A stretch of DNA of 64,000 bases, taken from assembly GCA_001692895.1 (NCBI GenBank), contig KV748213.1, forward strand, positions 806,001 through 870,000. The letters run 5' to 3'. Positions within the stretch are counted from its first letter, which is position 1, and every line of letters starts with the position of its first letter. A model generated the notes under the pieces. The model was not told the origin of the DNA. It did no database searches and saw only the letters and a program-made list of their open reading frames with translations. The position numbers and the translations under genes are program-made. Positions 23,433 to 33,899 of this stretch are shown here, piece by piece. The stretch is from Cenococcum geophilum 1.58 (Eukaryota; Ascomycota; Dothideomycetes; Gloniales; Gloniaceae).

Positions 23433-23775
23433 CAGTGATGTGCACGACCAGCTTCCACCCCACTCCCAAATTTTAAAAATCGGTACGCGCATCTAATCCC
23501 GCCCGGTTGCCAGTTGTAGCGAAGCCGTATGCTTGGCTGCAAGAACCTTGCTTCTGCAGTGTCGTGATCTTCGTCAATGTCGTGAGGTTTCCACCCGTAC
23601 GATATTGCCAAATTTCATCGGCAATTGCAGAGACAGCGTTGTATTCGCGTTTTGGCAGAGGCATAAGCAAAAGAGAGAGAAAGAGGAAGCGTCAAGCAAG
23701 TTCTGAATTTGGCAACCGAAATGGTCCTTGCGTGTAGCCACAGTCGTTCGCTACAATTGCTATGTACAAGGGGTA
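23433..23775. mobile_element. Truncated copy of the CAGTGATGTGCAYGACC MITE family
   Basis: It starts CAGTGATGTGCACGACCAG just after a TA and contains the family interior (ATATTGCCAAATTTCATCG, GCGTTGTATTCGCGTTTTGG, GGTCCTTGCGTGT) in the same order as the full copies near 27-28.5 kb. It loses similarity after GCTATGTACA near 23770, so the right inverted repeat is missing. No coding capacity. Confidence 0.75.
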
Positions 23776-24130
23776 ACATGAACGGGTCAGACGCCCCCTG
23801 TCAAAAACCGTGCGCAATAGGGTATATGCACCCGATGCAGCTCCATACGATTTCTATGTACAATTACCAGGGCTGTGTTTCTTTCTGGTTTGGTCCACAC
23901 ATACTTTTGACGCGTCTTCCCCAATAACAATAGTACGAAATTGGAAATTTTGGCCTTTTCTAGACGGTATTTGGGTTTCCAGCTGAAACACCAAAGGATA
24001 CTGACGTTAATGTAAAGTACAATACAATGTCATAAGGTGTTGCCACCAGGGTGAGGTTTGTGAGTTTGGTTGAGGCAACAAGGCAGAAATTGCCAATCAG
24101 GCCTGTATCATTAAAACATGTCAGACGCTG

Positions 24131-24265
24131 AGCAGGCTGATGGAATGATACATATGATACTCTATGAGGAAGAATCTCAGGGGCACGATGACCCGAGAGG
24201 ATATCTACAAGATGGCCCGCGCGCTGTCACGTGACACGTCGCCGAGCTCAAAGAGACTGCCCCCC
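24131..24265. repeat. Dispersed repeat copy 2
   Basis: Direct-orientation partner of 22800-22950, with the shared core ATGGCCCGCGCGCTGTCACG. The DNA between the copies contains the truncated MITE at 23433-23775. The stretch 24266-25283 after it shows no gene that I can support. Confidence 0.55.
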
Positions 24266-25283
24266 CTACCAACAAAACACAATCAAAATTATTAAGAAAA
24301 GTCGTGAATATAATAGCAGAGACTTTACTTTAGCCCTCTATATAGATTACAATAAAAAAAGTCTTCATTGTGGATATACGGATGGAAATTTAGGTTTAAT
24401 GGGTCACAAGAGTGTTGCCGCTTGCTTGATTTCAAAAAGTGGGGAATTCCACGATTTAAAGTTTCCCGAGACTGCGCCAGGCACACCAGACTGATTCATG
24501 TATAATTGGCGCTGTCGGACGTGCCAATTGGCGTCCATTTCCTAGGAAATCTTCAGATGGACAGTTCTGCTTCGTCACCTTGACCGACTTTCTCATGCGT
24601 GCATGCCGACCGCATGCATCACACTGCCTCTCACAAACCTTGCATGGCCATTGTTAACCCTTTCTGTGCCTTAAGCTGTGGGACAAACTTCGCTATACCG
24701 CCCCCCAGATCCCCGGATGCCTCTTAAGGTTTATGCGCTGTAAGAGCAAGTCGTTTTATCGCACGCCAACCAAAGCCACATTCCTCCGCCTGTAAGGCTG
24801 ACCGCTCTGCGTCTCATTTACATATCCGTCGTGCCCAGGCCTCTGTTCCAGGCTGGTTTTGCCCTTCCTTGACGTTGCCTTCGTAACTAACTCGAATTTT
24901 TGAAGTGAAGTTCTCAGCGATATGGTTGCAACAGGCCAAGTACGCCCCCACCCCTGCAGGCAGAGCCTGGAGACGCACTCTGCTTCGTGCTTATTTGTTG
25001 ACGTCGTGTCTCGCTGTCACAGGTATTGATCGGTCTTTGTTGCCTCATTTCTTTCGCAGTATGCGCTTTGCGCTTCTACATGCGTGTCGTCGTCTCGCGA
25101 CAGTTCGCCCTGTTAGAGTTTACTCTAATATTTGCTCTGGTCAGTCTAATGTTTCTCTTGGCATCTTAATTGGGTCTCCATCCGCTCCTGTACTTGGTTG
25201 AATAATTTGCTTAGTACTCGTGCATGTCCTGGGATGCTCGAAATACTTTTAACACTTTCTAACACCCCTGAACACTTTAGATT

Positions 25284-26389
25284 ATGCAGATAACTCTTGG
25301 GTCATTACAAATAAAAATGTTTGAAATACTTGCAGCTATCAAAACGCCGGAAGATGCTGTACGATTGAACGTAGTCCGTCTCCTACGCTGCCCTTCTCAA
25401 TTACCGAGAACTAACCATTTAAATCTGGGCAGTATTTCTTTGCCGGTACTTTCTTCTACTTAACGGCTCTTTGGAGCGTCAAGATTTCTGTCAATCTGCT
25501 TCATATCCGACTTTCAACCAAGATACCTGAGACCCACGTCTGGGCTATCCGCTCCCTGTATTTCATGGTCATTTCCTTGATTGGAGCATATATAACATTT
25601 CTTCTTGGATGCGTACCAATTCATCGGAGGTGGGATGCACCGCTGGGACGCGCAAAATCATGTCCACCGATCATGAGAGAATGGGATTTTGTAAGGAAAG
25701 CACATCTGTGTTCTCCGGAGCATGCTGACTGAATCAGTGGCTGCATACCGCACTCAATATAGGCACAGATATTTGGCGTGAGTCTCTACTTTCAAACCAC
25801 ATCGCAGAGAGCGCAAACCCAGAAGGCCGACTTTCCGATCTATCCTATGATCTCTCTGAACCAAGAAACCCACTAATATTGAAGTCTAGTGTGTATCCTT
25901 CCATACCCAGCCCTCCTGCAACTTCGGGAACGTCGTCTCCGCATCGCTGTCTGTATGGTTTATGGCCTAGCCGTTGTTGTTATCGCTGTCAGCATCATCC
26001 GAGCCGTTCTACTTGGTAACAACGCACAAGCCAATGTTAGATACATCATGGTTCTCACAATGGTTGAGGTGGCCACTTCAGTGGTTGTCGGGTCACTACC
26101 GGGCGTCTCGTCTTTCTTCATTCGTAAGTATGTATATGGTGGCACGGATGTTAAGTATTTTTCCAGTCGCGGTGTAGCCAGCTATTATAAGCGCACCACC
26201 TTTTCCCAGCTCGGAGAACCTTCAGAAGGAGGCGCTAAGAGCTCCATCGAACTCTCTACACCTCAGCACCAGGCGGTTATTACAGCGGGACATTCTGAGG
26301 AGTATCCGAGCCGAACAGGCTCAACAGAGCATATTGTCATCCCAGAGCAGATTCAGAAAGTGACGAGGATTAGTGTGAGTGTAGCATGA
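25284..26389 (+). CDS. SAT4/rhodopsin-domain membrane protein, short at 5' end
   Basis: Proposed exons are 25284-25370, 25433-25690, 25738-25777 and 25890-26389 (294 aa). Introns of 62, 47 and 112 nt have GT..AG ends; ACTAACC precedes the first acceptor. The product matches the fungal rhodopsin-domain (SAT4/Pth11-like) family: YFFAGTFFYLTALWSVKIS, a hydrophobic helix, GCVPIHRRWD, WLHTALNIGTDIWLCILPYP, RRLRIAVCMVYGLAVVVIA, then VEVATSVVVGSLPG and a polar, Ser-rich C-terminal tail. About five membrane helices are visible; family members usually have seven and 350-400 residues. The first two helices are missing or in unrecognised upstream exons; an in-frame TAG lies just before the 25284 ATG. 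It may be a 5'-truncated, possibly non-functional gene. Function unknown; some relatives are receptors. Confidence 0.6.
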
Positions 26390-26724
26390 TCTTACATTCA
26401 AATTAGTTATATATATAATGCACACTGTTCTTTATGAGTTAAATGTACATTTGTGTGTCAATCTTTCCATATCACATTTGTAGGCTTTAAATGCATACTC
26501 TGCAACATATTGATGCATTACGAGACCTAGTCAATGGACAAGACGAGCATTTGTATGCTCCAACTGCTCCATGTTAATTCCCATTGTTGCCCTTGCCTTT
26601 TCCCATGGATAGCCCTGTTAACGGATAGTCCGTGGGCTGTTGGCGTACACGAGCTATCGCTTATGGGTTCGTTCGGTTGCAAATTGCCTCAGTTACAGAG
26701 TCTATTCGATCTGTGCGTATTTTA
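26390..26724. other. Short intergenic stretch before MITE cluster
   Basis: AT-rich 3' flank of the SAT4-like gene, then plain sequence to the TA that borders the first full MITE. Nothing recognised. Confidence 0.4.
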
Positions 26725-27224
26725 CAGCTCTGGGCACGACCAGCTTCACCCCCCCCTCTGGCAAAAATATTATTTCGCTACGGTACGCGGGCTCGCCAAA
26801 TCGCCACCAACTGTACATAGTAATTGTAGCGAACGCATGTGTCTGCACGCAAGGACCTTTTTAGTTGCCCTGGAGAATCACCTTGGTTGGCCGGGAGAAC
26901 CAAATTGAAGACGTACGCTTCCTCTTCTCCCCCTTAATAACGCCTCTGTTGCGGCCGCCAAAACGCGAATACAACGCTGTCTCTGCAATTGTCGATGAAA
27001 TTTGGCAATATCGTACGGGTGGAAGCCTTACGATATTTGACAAAGATCACGACACTACGGAGGAAGTTCGATCACAAGTCCCCCAGAAGCAAAGTTCTTG
27101 CAGCGAAGCATACGGCTTCGCTACAATTACTATGTACAGTTGGTGGCGATTTGGCGAGCCCGCGTACCGTAGCGAAATAATATTTTTGCCAGAGGGGGGG
27201 TGAAGCTGGTCGTGCCCAGAGCTG
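26725..27224. mobile_element. 500-bp MITE with about 100-bp inverted ends
   Basis: Left end CAGCTCTGGGCACGACCAGC and right end, in reverse complement, are the same, and similarity of the arms continues for about 100 bases through GGCAAAAATATTATTTCGCT and GGTACGCGGGCTCGCC. TA flanks both sides (26723-26724, 27225-27226). The interior is non-coding. The CAG..CTG ends with TA duplication fit non-autonomous Tc1/mariner-pogo (Fot1-like) elements. It abuts the nested element starting at 27227; a single TA separates them. Confidence 0.85.
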
Positions 27225-27338
27225 TACAGTGATGTGCATGACCAGCTTCACCCCCCCTCCTTTGGCGAGCGCTGCGAGATCTCAAATTCGGTACGCGCAT
27301 CCAATCTCGCGAGAAATTGTAGCGAACGGCTGTGGCTA

Positions 27339-28183
27339 CAGCGATGTTCACGACCAGCTTCACCCCCCCCCTTTAGCGAGCGCTGCGAGATTTCAAATTC
27401 GCTACGCGCATCCAATCTCGCTTGATTGCCGCCAGCTGTACATAGTAATTGTAGCGAAGCCGTACGCTTGGCTGCAAGAACGTCGCGATCCCGCAGTGTC
27501 GTGACCTTCATCAGATATCATGAGGTTTCCACCCGTATGATATTGCCAAATTTCATCGACCTCTCTGCAGAGACAGCGTTGTATTCGCGTTTTNGCGGCC
27601 ACAAGGGAGGCGTAGTTANGGNGGAGAAGGGGGAGAAGAGGAAGCGTACGTCTTCAATTTGATTCCCCTGGCCAACCAAGGCGTTTCTCCAGGGCAACCA
27701 AAAAGGTCCTTGCGTGTGGCCACAGCCGTTCGCTACAGGTACTACGTACAGCTAGTGGCAATCAAGCGAGGTTGGATGCGCGTACAGTAAAAACTGGTTA
27801 GTACGATACGGGTTGTACGGCCGAGCGCATCGTTATAACAATGGTATTGTTATATAAAGAGTCACGTGTTGGGTTAATAAGCAATAAAAGGGGGGGCCCC
27901 ATACTTAAAAAGGCTTAAGGCGTCCACCTTACCGGCTAAATTAGGCTCCCTCCCATACAAAATCTCTACTGGTTATACCGATTTTGGTGGGGGAGACTTA
28001 ACGATATCATCAAAAGTCAGAATATCGTAATATTACACCAAAAACACTTTGATTAAGGGGTGTAGATCGTAATATAGAGTATATCGTTGTAATCAGATAT
28101 CGTACTAACCAGTTTTTACTGTAGCGAATTTGAAATCTCGCAGCGCTCGCTAAAGGGGGTGAAGCTGGTCGTGAACATCACTG
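27339..28183. mobile_element. Middle MITE of the nest
   Basis: Left end CAGCGATGTTCACGACCAGC; right end in reverse complement CAGTGATGTTCACGACCAGC; TA at 27337-27338 and 28184-28185. It belongs to the same family as its host but is a different copy, in inverted internal orientation. It is itself split by the 337-bp element at 27785-28121, leaving about 506 bp of its own. It includes several undetermined bases near 27594-27622. Confidence 0.85.
27785..28121. mobile_element. Inner MITE, different family, perfect 24-bp TIRs
   Basis: Both ends read CAGTAAAAACTGGTTAGTAC then GATA (24 identical bases) in inverted orientation. TA target duplication at 27783-27784 and 28122-28123. Length 337 bp. The interior is AT-rich with no coding and no similarity to the surrounding MITE. 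Perfect ends suggest it is the youngest insertion here, as the nesting also demands. Confidence 0.9.
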
Positions 28184-28556
28184 TACACGCAAGGACCTTT
28201 TTGGTTGCCATGGAGAATCGCCTTGGTTGGCCAGGAGAACCAAATTGAAGACGTACGCTTCTTCCTCTCCCCCTTAACCACCCCTCCCGTTGTGGCCGCC
28301 AAAACGCGAGTACAACGCTGTCTCTGCAGAGAGGTCGATGGAATTTGGCAATATCGTACGGGTGGAAACCTCACGATATTTGACAAAGATAGCGACACTG
28401 CGGAGAAAGGCCGATCGCTGTCAGCATGTTCTTGCAGCCAAGCATACAGCTTCGCTACAATTACTATGTACAGTTGGTGGCGGTTTAGCGGGCCCGCGTA
28501 CTGCAGCGAAATATTTTTTTTTCAAGGGGGTGAAGCTGGTCATGCACATCACTGTA

Positions 28557-28690
28557 CACTGCATCGCACGACCAGCTTCACCCCCCCTTTGGCGAGTTGC
28601 AGATTCGGTACGGGCATCCAATTTCGCTTGATTGCCACTAATTGTACATAGTAATTGAAGCGAAGCCAAGTGCCTGGTTGCTGGGGGCAA
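28557..28690. mobile_element. Truncated end of the same MITE family
   Basis: Immediately after the nest, a degenerate end (CACTGCATCGCACGACCAGC) continues with family sequence (TTCACCCCCCC, GGCGAG, ATTCGGTACG.GCATCCAAT, TTGATTGCCACTAATTGTAC) and stops near 28690. The other end is absent. Confidence 0.7.
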
Positions 28691-28902
28691 TCAAATTAAA
28701 GCTATATATTTAGAACTTGCCTAGCTTACCAAAGTCTTAATGTTAATCCAAAATCGTGTTATAAAATCGTCAATTTACCTTTAATATATTGACTCTTGTT
28801 TAACGTCTGATGCGGTCCTCCAGCTGAGCCTACGCAGACAAATACCGATAAGTTAGGTACAAAAAACCTCTAAGGGAGTAGGCTTGCAAATCATTCAACG
28901 AG

Positions 28903-29029
28903 GCTTCAATATTGAATTGAATTGAATGCCAAGACTCAATCAATTCAATCAACTGAGAGCTCGCGGGCTTGGCAACGCATTCAATCTGGAGGTCCTGATT
29001 GGATTGAGTTGATCGAAAAATATTGAAGC
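28903..29029. repeat. Small foldback element, about 127 bp
   Basis: GCTTCAATATT at 28903-28913 is matched inverted by AATATTGAAGC at 29019-29029; the interior has further inverted TTGATTGAGT/ACTCAATCAA-type words. It could be a tiny MITE. No target duplication is clear. Confidence 0.5.
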
Positions 29030-29059
29030 TTTTAATATTATATGGAAATAGGACAGAGG

Positions 29060-29140
29060 GACACCCCCTGATTGATACTCGGACACCCCCCCTGATTGAG
29101 TTTAATTCCTTCCCGATTAAATTAGAATATCACGTGGATT
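29060..29140. repeat. Solo end of the GGACACCCCC TIR element
   Basis: GGACACCCCCTGATTGATAC, then GACACCCCCCCTGATTGAGTT, AATTCCTTCC and AATATCACGTG match the inverted ends of the element at about 46905-47378. Only one end is present. It lies about 280 bases upstream of the homeodomain gene start, so it sits in that gene's promoter region. Confidence 0.6.
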
Positions 29141-29417
29141 TGAGTTGTTTGCATTATCAGTGCGCAGCGACGGCCAAGGCATTCGTGTTTCTATTGGCCC
29201 AACGTACATTTGTCTTGGCATGCGGTAGAACCTAATTTGAAGGATACGACAAACTAGGAAAGGTCGGCTTGGCACGAGTTAGATAACACGCCCTCAACAT
29301 CGAGTCCTCAGCCTCGCCCCTCACACATCCAAAATTCCCTCAAAGAACGGATAGGTCCAGGATGTCACTCTCAAATACTAAATCCTCACCATCTTCATCC
29401 GGGCTCCACCCCCGACT

Positions 29418-31782
29418 ATGGAGCGACCCAGTCTTGAACAAACAGCCTCCAACCGGGTTGAAAGCGAAGAGTACCATCCTCGCAATTCACGTGATCACCA
29501 ACTCCAGCCAAATTATCACAGCTTCCACCCTTCTCCCACCGAGTCATTGCTTGAAGGTCTCTGGCCTAATCTGAACAGGAAATGCGGCGCCATTTTTGGT
29601 CTTACTAATCCTTCTACAACAGAGCACATCACACCGGGAAAGGCTGACTTTCCTCAGTCCATTACGGGTGGACCCTGTCCGGGAACGGGCAAGATATCAC
29701 CTTTGCACAATGAATTCATTTTTCGAACCCAGAGCAATGACTTCCCTAGCGACGGTCAGCATTATCAACGCCCTTTCGCTAGCCTTGTAGGCAATCATGN
29801 AACTCCAACAATATTCACCGACAGCTACGATGTTACAGTGTTGCTCTCGTCCAATAATCATACGCTACTAGAGCATGATACTTTGGAATCATGGGAGCTT
29901 TCAGGGAATGCAGACATGGATCTCGTATATCCTCGAGCAGATCAGGATTATCCGGAGGAAGATGTTACGATGACTTGCTCCGAGCTTGAAATCAACCAAC
30001 GGGATCCACTTTGGACATCTTGGGTTGATAATTATCTAGGAGACACTGTTCCTGGATCACCAAGTCAGCAATTCACGCTATCCTCAGCTTTAGCTCGCGG
30101 TGAGAAGCCTTCAGCAGCTCTGTACTCCGGGTCCAAGCCATCTGTGCAGCTAAAAGTCGTTAGCTCGAATGTCATTAAGCCCAAAAAGTCAAAGTCTCAA
30201 CGGAAGGCCCCTGGCTTATCTAGAATTCCTGTGGAAAGTCGGCGAATACTTGAAGAGCATTTCCAGAAGAACCCGTACCCGCCTAAAAATGAAATTGCAG
30301 AATTGGCTCAGCTTGCTGCGCTGAAACCCAACACAGTCAAAAATTGGTTCAATAATACTAGAGCTCGTAGCTGCTTTCCCGGTGCGCCTACGAACTTAGT
30401 CTTTATCATTATTAGAATTTAACTGACCTCGCTTATTAGACAATAGACAACCATCTGTTGTCGACACAGGTAAAACCCCAAGGCTGTCATCCGAGCAACC
30501 AACAGCGCGGCACATGGCTCATATAAATACTCCAGAGGCTGAAGCAACGTCTATCGCATCTCAATCTTCAAGTATATATTCTCTTAAGAGATATCTAGCA
30601 ACATCTATCGAGAACGAAGCTGCCTCAGCATTGGCTATCGAGGATGCAGTTTGTTTAAGTAGATCAAGTAGCGGCGCTTGGAACCCGAAAGACAATTGGT
30701 GGGATACTGAACAGATGGCTGATACACCTCCCGAAGATTCGGTCGACAATTTCTCTGACTCTCTCGTCCCGAGAGTTTCAAGTTGGAACAGTTCTATCTC
30801 AATAGGCTCTTCCGATGCTGGTTCGGTTTCCTCTTATAACTCAGAACGAGCTCGTCGTCGCGGACGGAGGCGCTACCTACGTGATTCATACGACGCTCTG
30901 AAAGAAGCTAATAAAAGACAAAAGTATATCCAGTCCCAGAAGCCTCCTTTCTTCTGCACCTTCTGTGGGAGTTCATACCCCACCAAATATGACTGGAAAC
31001 GGCATGAAGAGTCTGTGCATGCGAGTCCGATCACTTGGATCTGTCTTCCATCTGGGTGGTCCCAGTCTCTTCAAAAATGCCCTTTTTGCAGCGAAATCTC
31101 GCCTCCTTTAGGACACATGTCATCCCACGATCACTGTGATTGTTTGAATAAACAGGAGTCGGAACGAACCTTTAATCGGAAAGATCATCTTCAGCAGCAT
31201 ATTCGTCGCGTTCATTGGAAAAGATGTAGCGGACAGCTTGCAGACCTAGTCGATACGTTGAAGGCTTGGCAACGCCCGGCTCCACCCTTGCCACCAGGCG
31301 ACCCAGCACTGCACTGCGGTTTTTGTGGCTGGTGCTTTGAATCTTGGAAAGATCGCGTCGAGCATGTCGCTGATCATTTCCGCGAACGAGTAGACCTGTC
31401 TATGTGGTGGCCAGATCGAAAGGACAACACCCGACATTCCCCTACACCATCATTAACAGTTCCTGCAGACACAGCTCCCATATGGTCTTGCAGCATCCTA
31501 CCAGGGGTCAAATCCTTGTTTGACCGCGCAGAGCAAGACCCTCAGGAATGGAGATGTCGGCTCTGCTATGAGAATGTTCGTGACACCCACAACGACTGGA
31601 CAAATCGATCTGAACATGCCGAGAAACATCGATACAGAGGATGTAACCAGCTGGCATTCAAGAAATCGGATGGTTTCGTAGGACACTTGAAGAGATTCCA
31701 CGGGCTGGAGAGACACAATCCACAGTACATCCTGGACGCTTGCTACCATAATCCGGACGTGCCGAAGCCATCCCAGCAGTAA
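29418..31782 (+). CDS. Homeodomain plus C2H2 zinc-finger transcription factor
   Basis: Two exons, 29418-30366 and 30470-31782, joined over a 103-nt intron placed right after the homeodomain; the splice gives TRARKTPRLSSEQPTARHMA and a 753-aa protein. Residues about 258-318 form a homeodomain: LSRIPVESRRILEEHFQKNP, then YPPKNEIAELAQLA and recognition helix NTVKNWFNNTRARK with the invariant W-F-x-N-x-R. Four Cys/His modules follow: CTFCGSSYPTKYDWKRHEESV (from about 479), CPFCSEISPPLGHMSSHDHCD running into FNRKDHLQQHIRRVH, CGFCGWCFESWKDRVEHVADH, and CRLCYENVRDTHNDWTNRSEH. This two-domain layout exists in other filamentous fungi, so I take it as one gene. Without the splice the two halves look like separate frames. 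Targets unknown; nuclear DNA binding inferred. One base near 29800 is undetermined. Confidence 0.85.
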
Positions 31783-32202
31783 CGCAAATGTTTCTTGCTT
31801 TCTCGTCTACATCAAACACGATGATACCCTGAGAGAGATACAACTTTCAGATCGATTAAGCTTATAGTTGCTCCGTCCAATGGCTTCATACGAGTCGGTG
31901 ACAGTGGGCACTGGGCCCCGACCTAACTCAAAATTCACAGAAATGCTAAAACTCGCTACAGCGCCGTCGCATGCTCCTGAATACCGACAGGGTTCACATA
32001 CACGCTTAAGAGCGGATCCGGCACCATCTGGACAGTAGAAGTCTTTAGAGATTGATTGCTTAGTGGGGATGTTAACGACATTTTGCGGCATTTCGACATA
32101 GGGTATGTACTCATTATAATCTATGAATGCAGCTGAGGAGTTAACTCGAAAATTAGTACGCCTGTTCAGGCAATAATGTAGATGACTACACAATACGGTC
32201 AA

Positions 32203-32820
32203 TCATCAGCACATCTCCAAATATTGTAGCAGTTGGCTGCACGAATGGAACGATCCATGTTCTAGATATCAAGACTGGCGTTTGTCTTAGAAAGTTCACT
32301 GGCCGTCAAAGGGCTGTGATTTAGCTAAAAACAATGAACGACATACTACTTTCATTATCTTATGATGGCACCTATCGGGCGTGGGACATCTCCGCTGGTA
32401 GGTGCATATACGTCTTAGAAGGCCATTCTGGTCCTTTCTACGCTATCACACTCACCAACGACAAATTCCTTACAGGATGCTTAGACTAGATTGTCAGGGT
32501 ATAGTCCTTGTCGGACGGGTAGGTATGACTTACTTTCTCAAAGAAATCAGGCTGACTCAAGGCCTTTCCTAGTTCCGCAGTTACCACCCTAGACGGATGC
32601 AACAGTTGCGTAAACAACATATCAATTTGCCAACACGTGATTATTGTAGGGTGTACCGGTGGAAACATCCAAGCTTGGTCACTGGATTCCTGTGAACAGA
32701 TCGGTCGCTGCGACCAGAAATGAACCATAGCGTGGTCACGTTTAACGTACTCTCTGATGGTCTTCTTGTCACCGCTGGTAAGAGTGGCGTTACACCTCAA
32801 TACTGCGGGCTAGAGTCTGC
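32203..32820 (+). pseudogene. WD40-repeat gene remnant
   Basis: The plus strand encodes WD40 blades: NIVAVGCTNGTIHVLDIKTG, then LSLSYDGTYRAWDISAGRCI, then a GHSGPFYAITL blade, and later VGCTGGNIQAWSLDSCEQIG. Three stops sit where the family has Trp: after RQRAVI, after TGCLD, and after IVRV; each is TAG, one change from TGG. A frameshift follows near 32720 (MNHSVVTFNVLSDG continues in another frame). No start or upstream domain is seen, so it is a truncated fragment. It could derive from an F-box/WD or a NACHT/WD40 protein; there is not enough left to tell. Confidence 0.75.
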
Positions 32821-33043
32821 GATAAGAATCATACCCTGGGATGATGCAGGTAGGCCGATCAGCGATGGAAGAGTTTGGAGATAGGTGGAGAGCTAATCGA
32901 AAGGTTCTGGGCGTTGGTTCTAGAATTGCTGCCGCGGGTAGTAAGCAAGATAAGCCCACTATCGAGATTAGGAAACGTCCCTAAAATGATGAACCTCGCT
33001 ATCTAGTTGGCTGTAACGTAGTTTTGACCGATTTGAACACCAA

Positions 33044-33069
33044 AATGCCACCAAATTGACATTTGGTGG
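33044..33069. repeat. Short perfect hairpin
   Basis: TGCCACCAAAT, a 4-base loop, then ATTTGGTGGCA. It sits between the WD40 remnant and the transposase fragment, in otherwise unrecognised DNA (32820-33170). It could be part of a transposon end; the function is unknown. Confidence 0.55.
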
Positions 33070-33169
33070 CAAAACTCTGGTAGAACCATTAAAAATCATC
33101 GCATCATTTCTAGGGAGTCTGAAAGCCATAAATATATATAATAGAGCCTATATTAAGTTAGCCCTTGGT

Positions 33170-33510
33170 GTTCTAGAGCTTAATTGGCCAGTCGATCGAC
33201 CCCTAAAGGTCGCTAATTGACTCGACGTCCTTATCCGAGGACCCCCCGTCGCCTATATTACTTGTATTGTCGTCCTCCTGCCTTTGCCGAGTGTCCTCCG
33301 GTAAAGCGGCTCCCTTATTGGCTGTATCTTGAAGTTGCTTGACGAGAGCCGTAGCAACGGTAGTAGCGATAGAGTCCTTCGCCCGTTTCTAGAGCTCTTC
33401 CGTAGTTAACTGTTTTAATAACGCATAATTAGCTGCCATTTAAGCCGCTAGTTAAGCTTCTTTAGAATTCTTTTTACGAACTATATTAGCGGCAGTAAGG
33501 GAGTTCTTTT
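33170..33510 (-). pseudogene. Fot1-like transposase C-terminal fragment
   Basis: The minus strand gives a charged tail: MAANYALLKQLTTEEL, KRAKDSIATTVATALVKQLQD, then RQRQEDDNTSNIGDGGSSDKD. The composition and the ending (SSDKDVESISDL) parallel the C-terminus of the element at 2811-5336. The catalytic part is absent. From 33510 to 33888 I see only pyrimidine-rich AT-rich DNA. Confidence 0.5.
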
Positions 33511-33888
33511 ACACTTTACTGTCGATTCAGGTTGGATTTAGCCTATTACCCTATCCTTGTTCCTATCCCGGTTGTACTACTACCCCCATTTTAGTTACAT
33601 ACCCCCCCACCCTTTCCTATTTCCGACACCTACCTCATGTATAAATAGTTTCTTTTCTTTATAGTTTGAATAGACAGAGTCCTCATTCTTTACTTACTTA
33701 TCGGTGCACGGACTACCGATCGACATTTACCTACTACCTTTCCTACCTTTCCTCTAGCTAGTATTCCTTAGTTAGCTTCCTTATATTAGTAGCCTTCTTT
33801 TTAGCTACTTTTCTAATATTAATTTATTTCTTAGTAAGTACTACTACTACCTAACAATGTCTTTTAAGCTATTCCTTAGTAAACCTAG

Positions 33889-33899
33889 TATAACGAAGC
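33889..33899. mobile_element. First bases of an older LTR split by the gypsy element
   Basis: TATAACGAAGC here resembles the TGTAACGGAAC start of the LTR family. The text continues on the far side of the gypsy insertion at 41805 (GAAGCCTTGTAGGAAATAC). The older LTR was therefore the target of the insertion. Confidence 0.55.

Larger units (their letters stand above)
27227..28554. mobile_element. Outer MITE of a three-level nest
   Basis: Starts CAGTGATGTGCATGACCAGC and ends with the exact reverse complement at 28554, TA on both sides (27225-27226, 28555-28556). It is split after 27336 by a second MITE (27339-28183); removing that, the element is about 480 bp with the family interior (GGTCCTT, CTTGGTTGGCCAGGAGAACC, GCGAGTACAACGCTGTCTCT). 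No coding frame. Confidence 0.85.

Noticed and set aside
24905-25201. 98-codon open frame on the plus strand
   Set aside because: No ATG start, no protein-like pattern and no family resemblance.
31807-32202. 131-codon frame on the minus strand next to the homeodomain gene
   Set aside because: It begins at TTG, not ATG, and resembles no family I know. It could be a remnant but I cannot support it as a gene.
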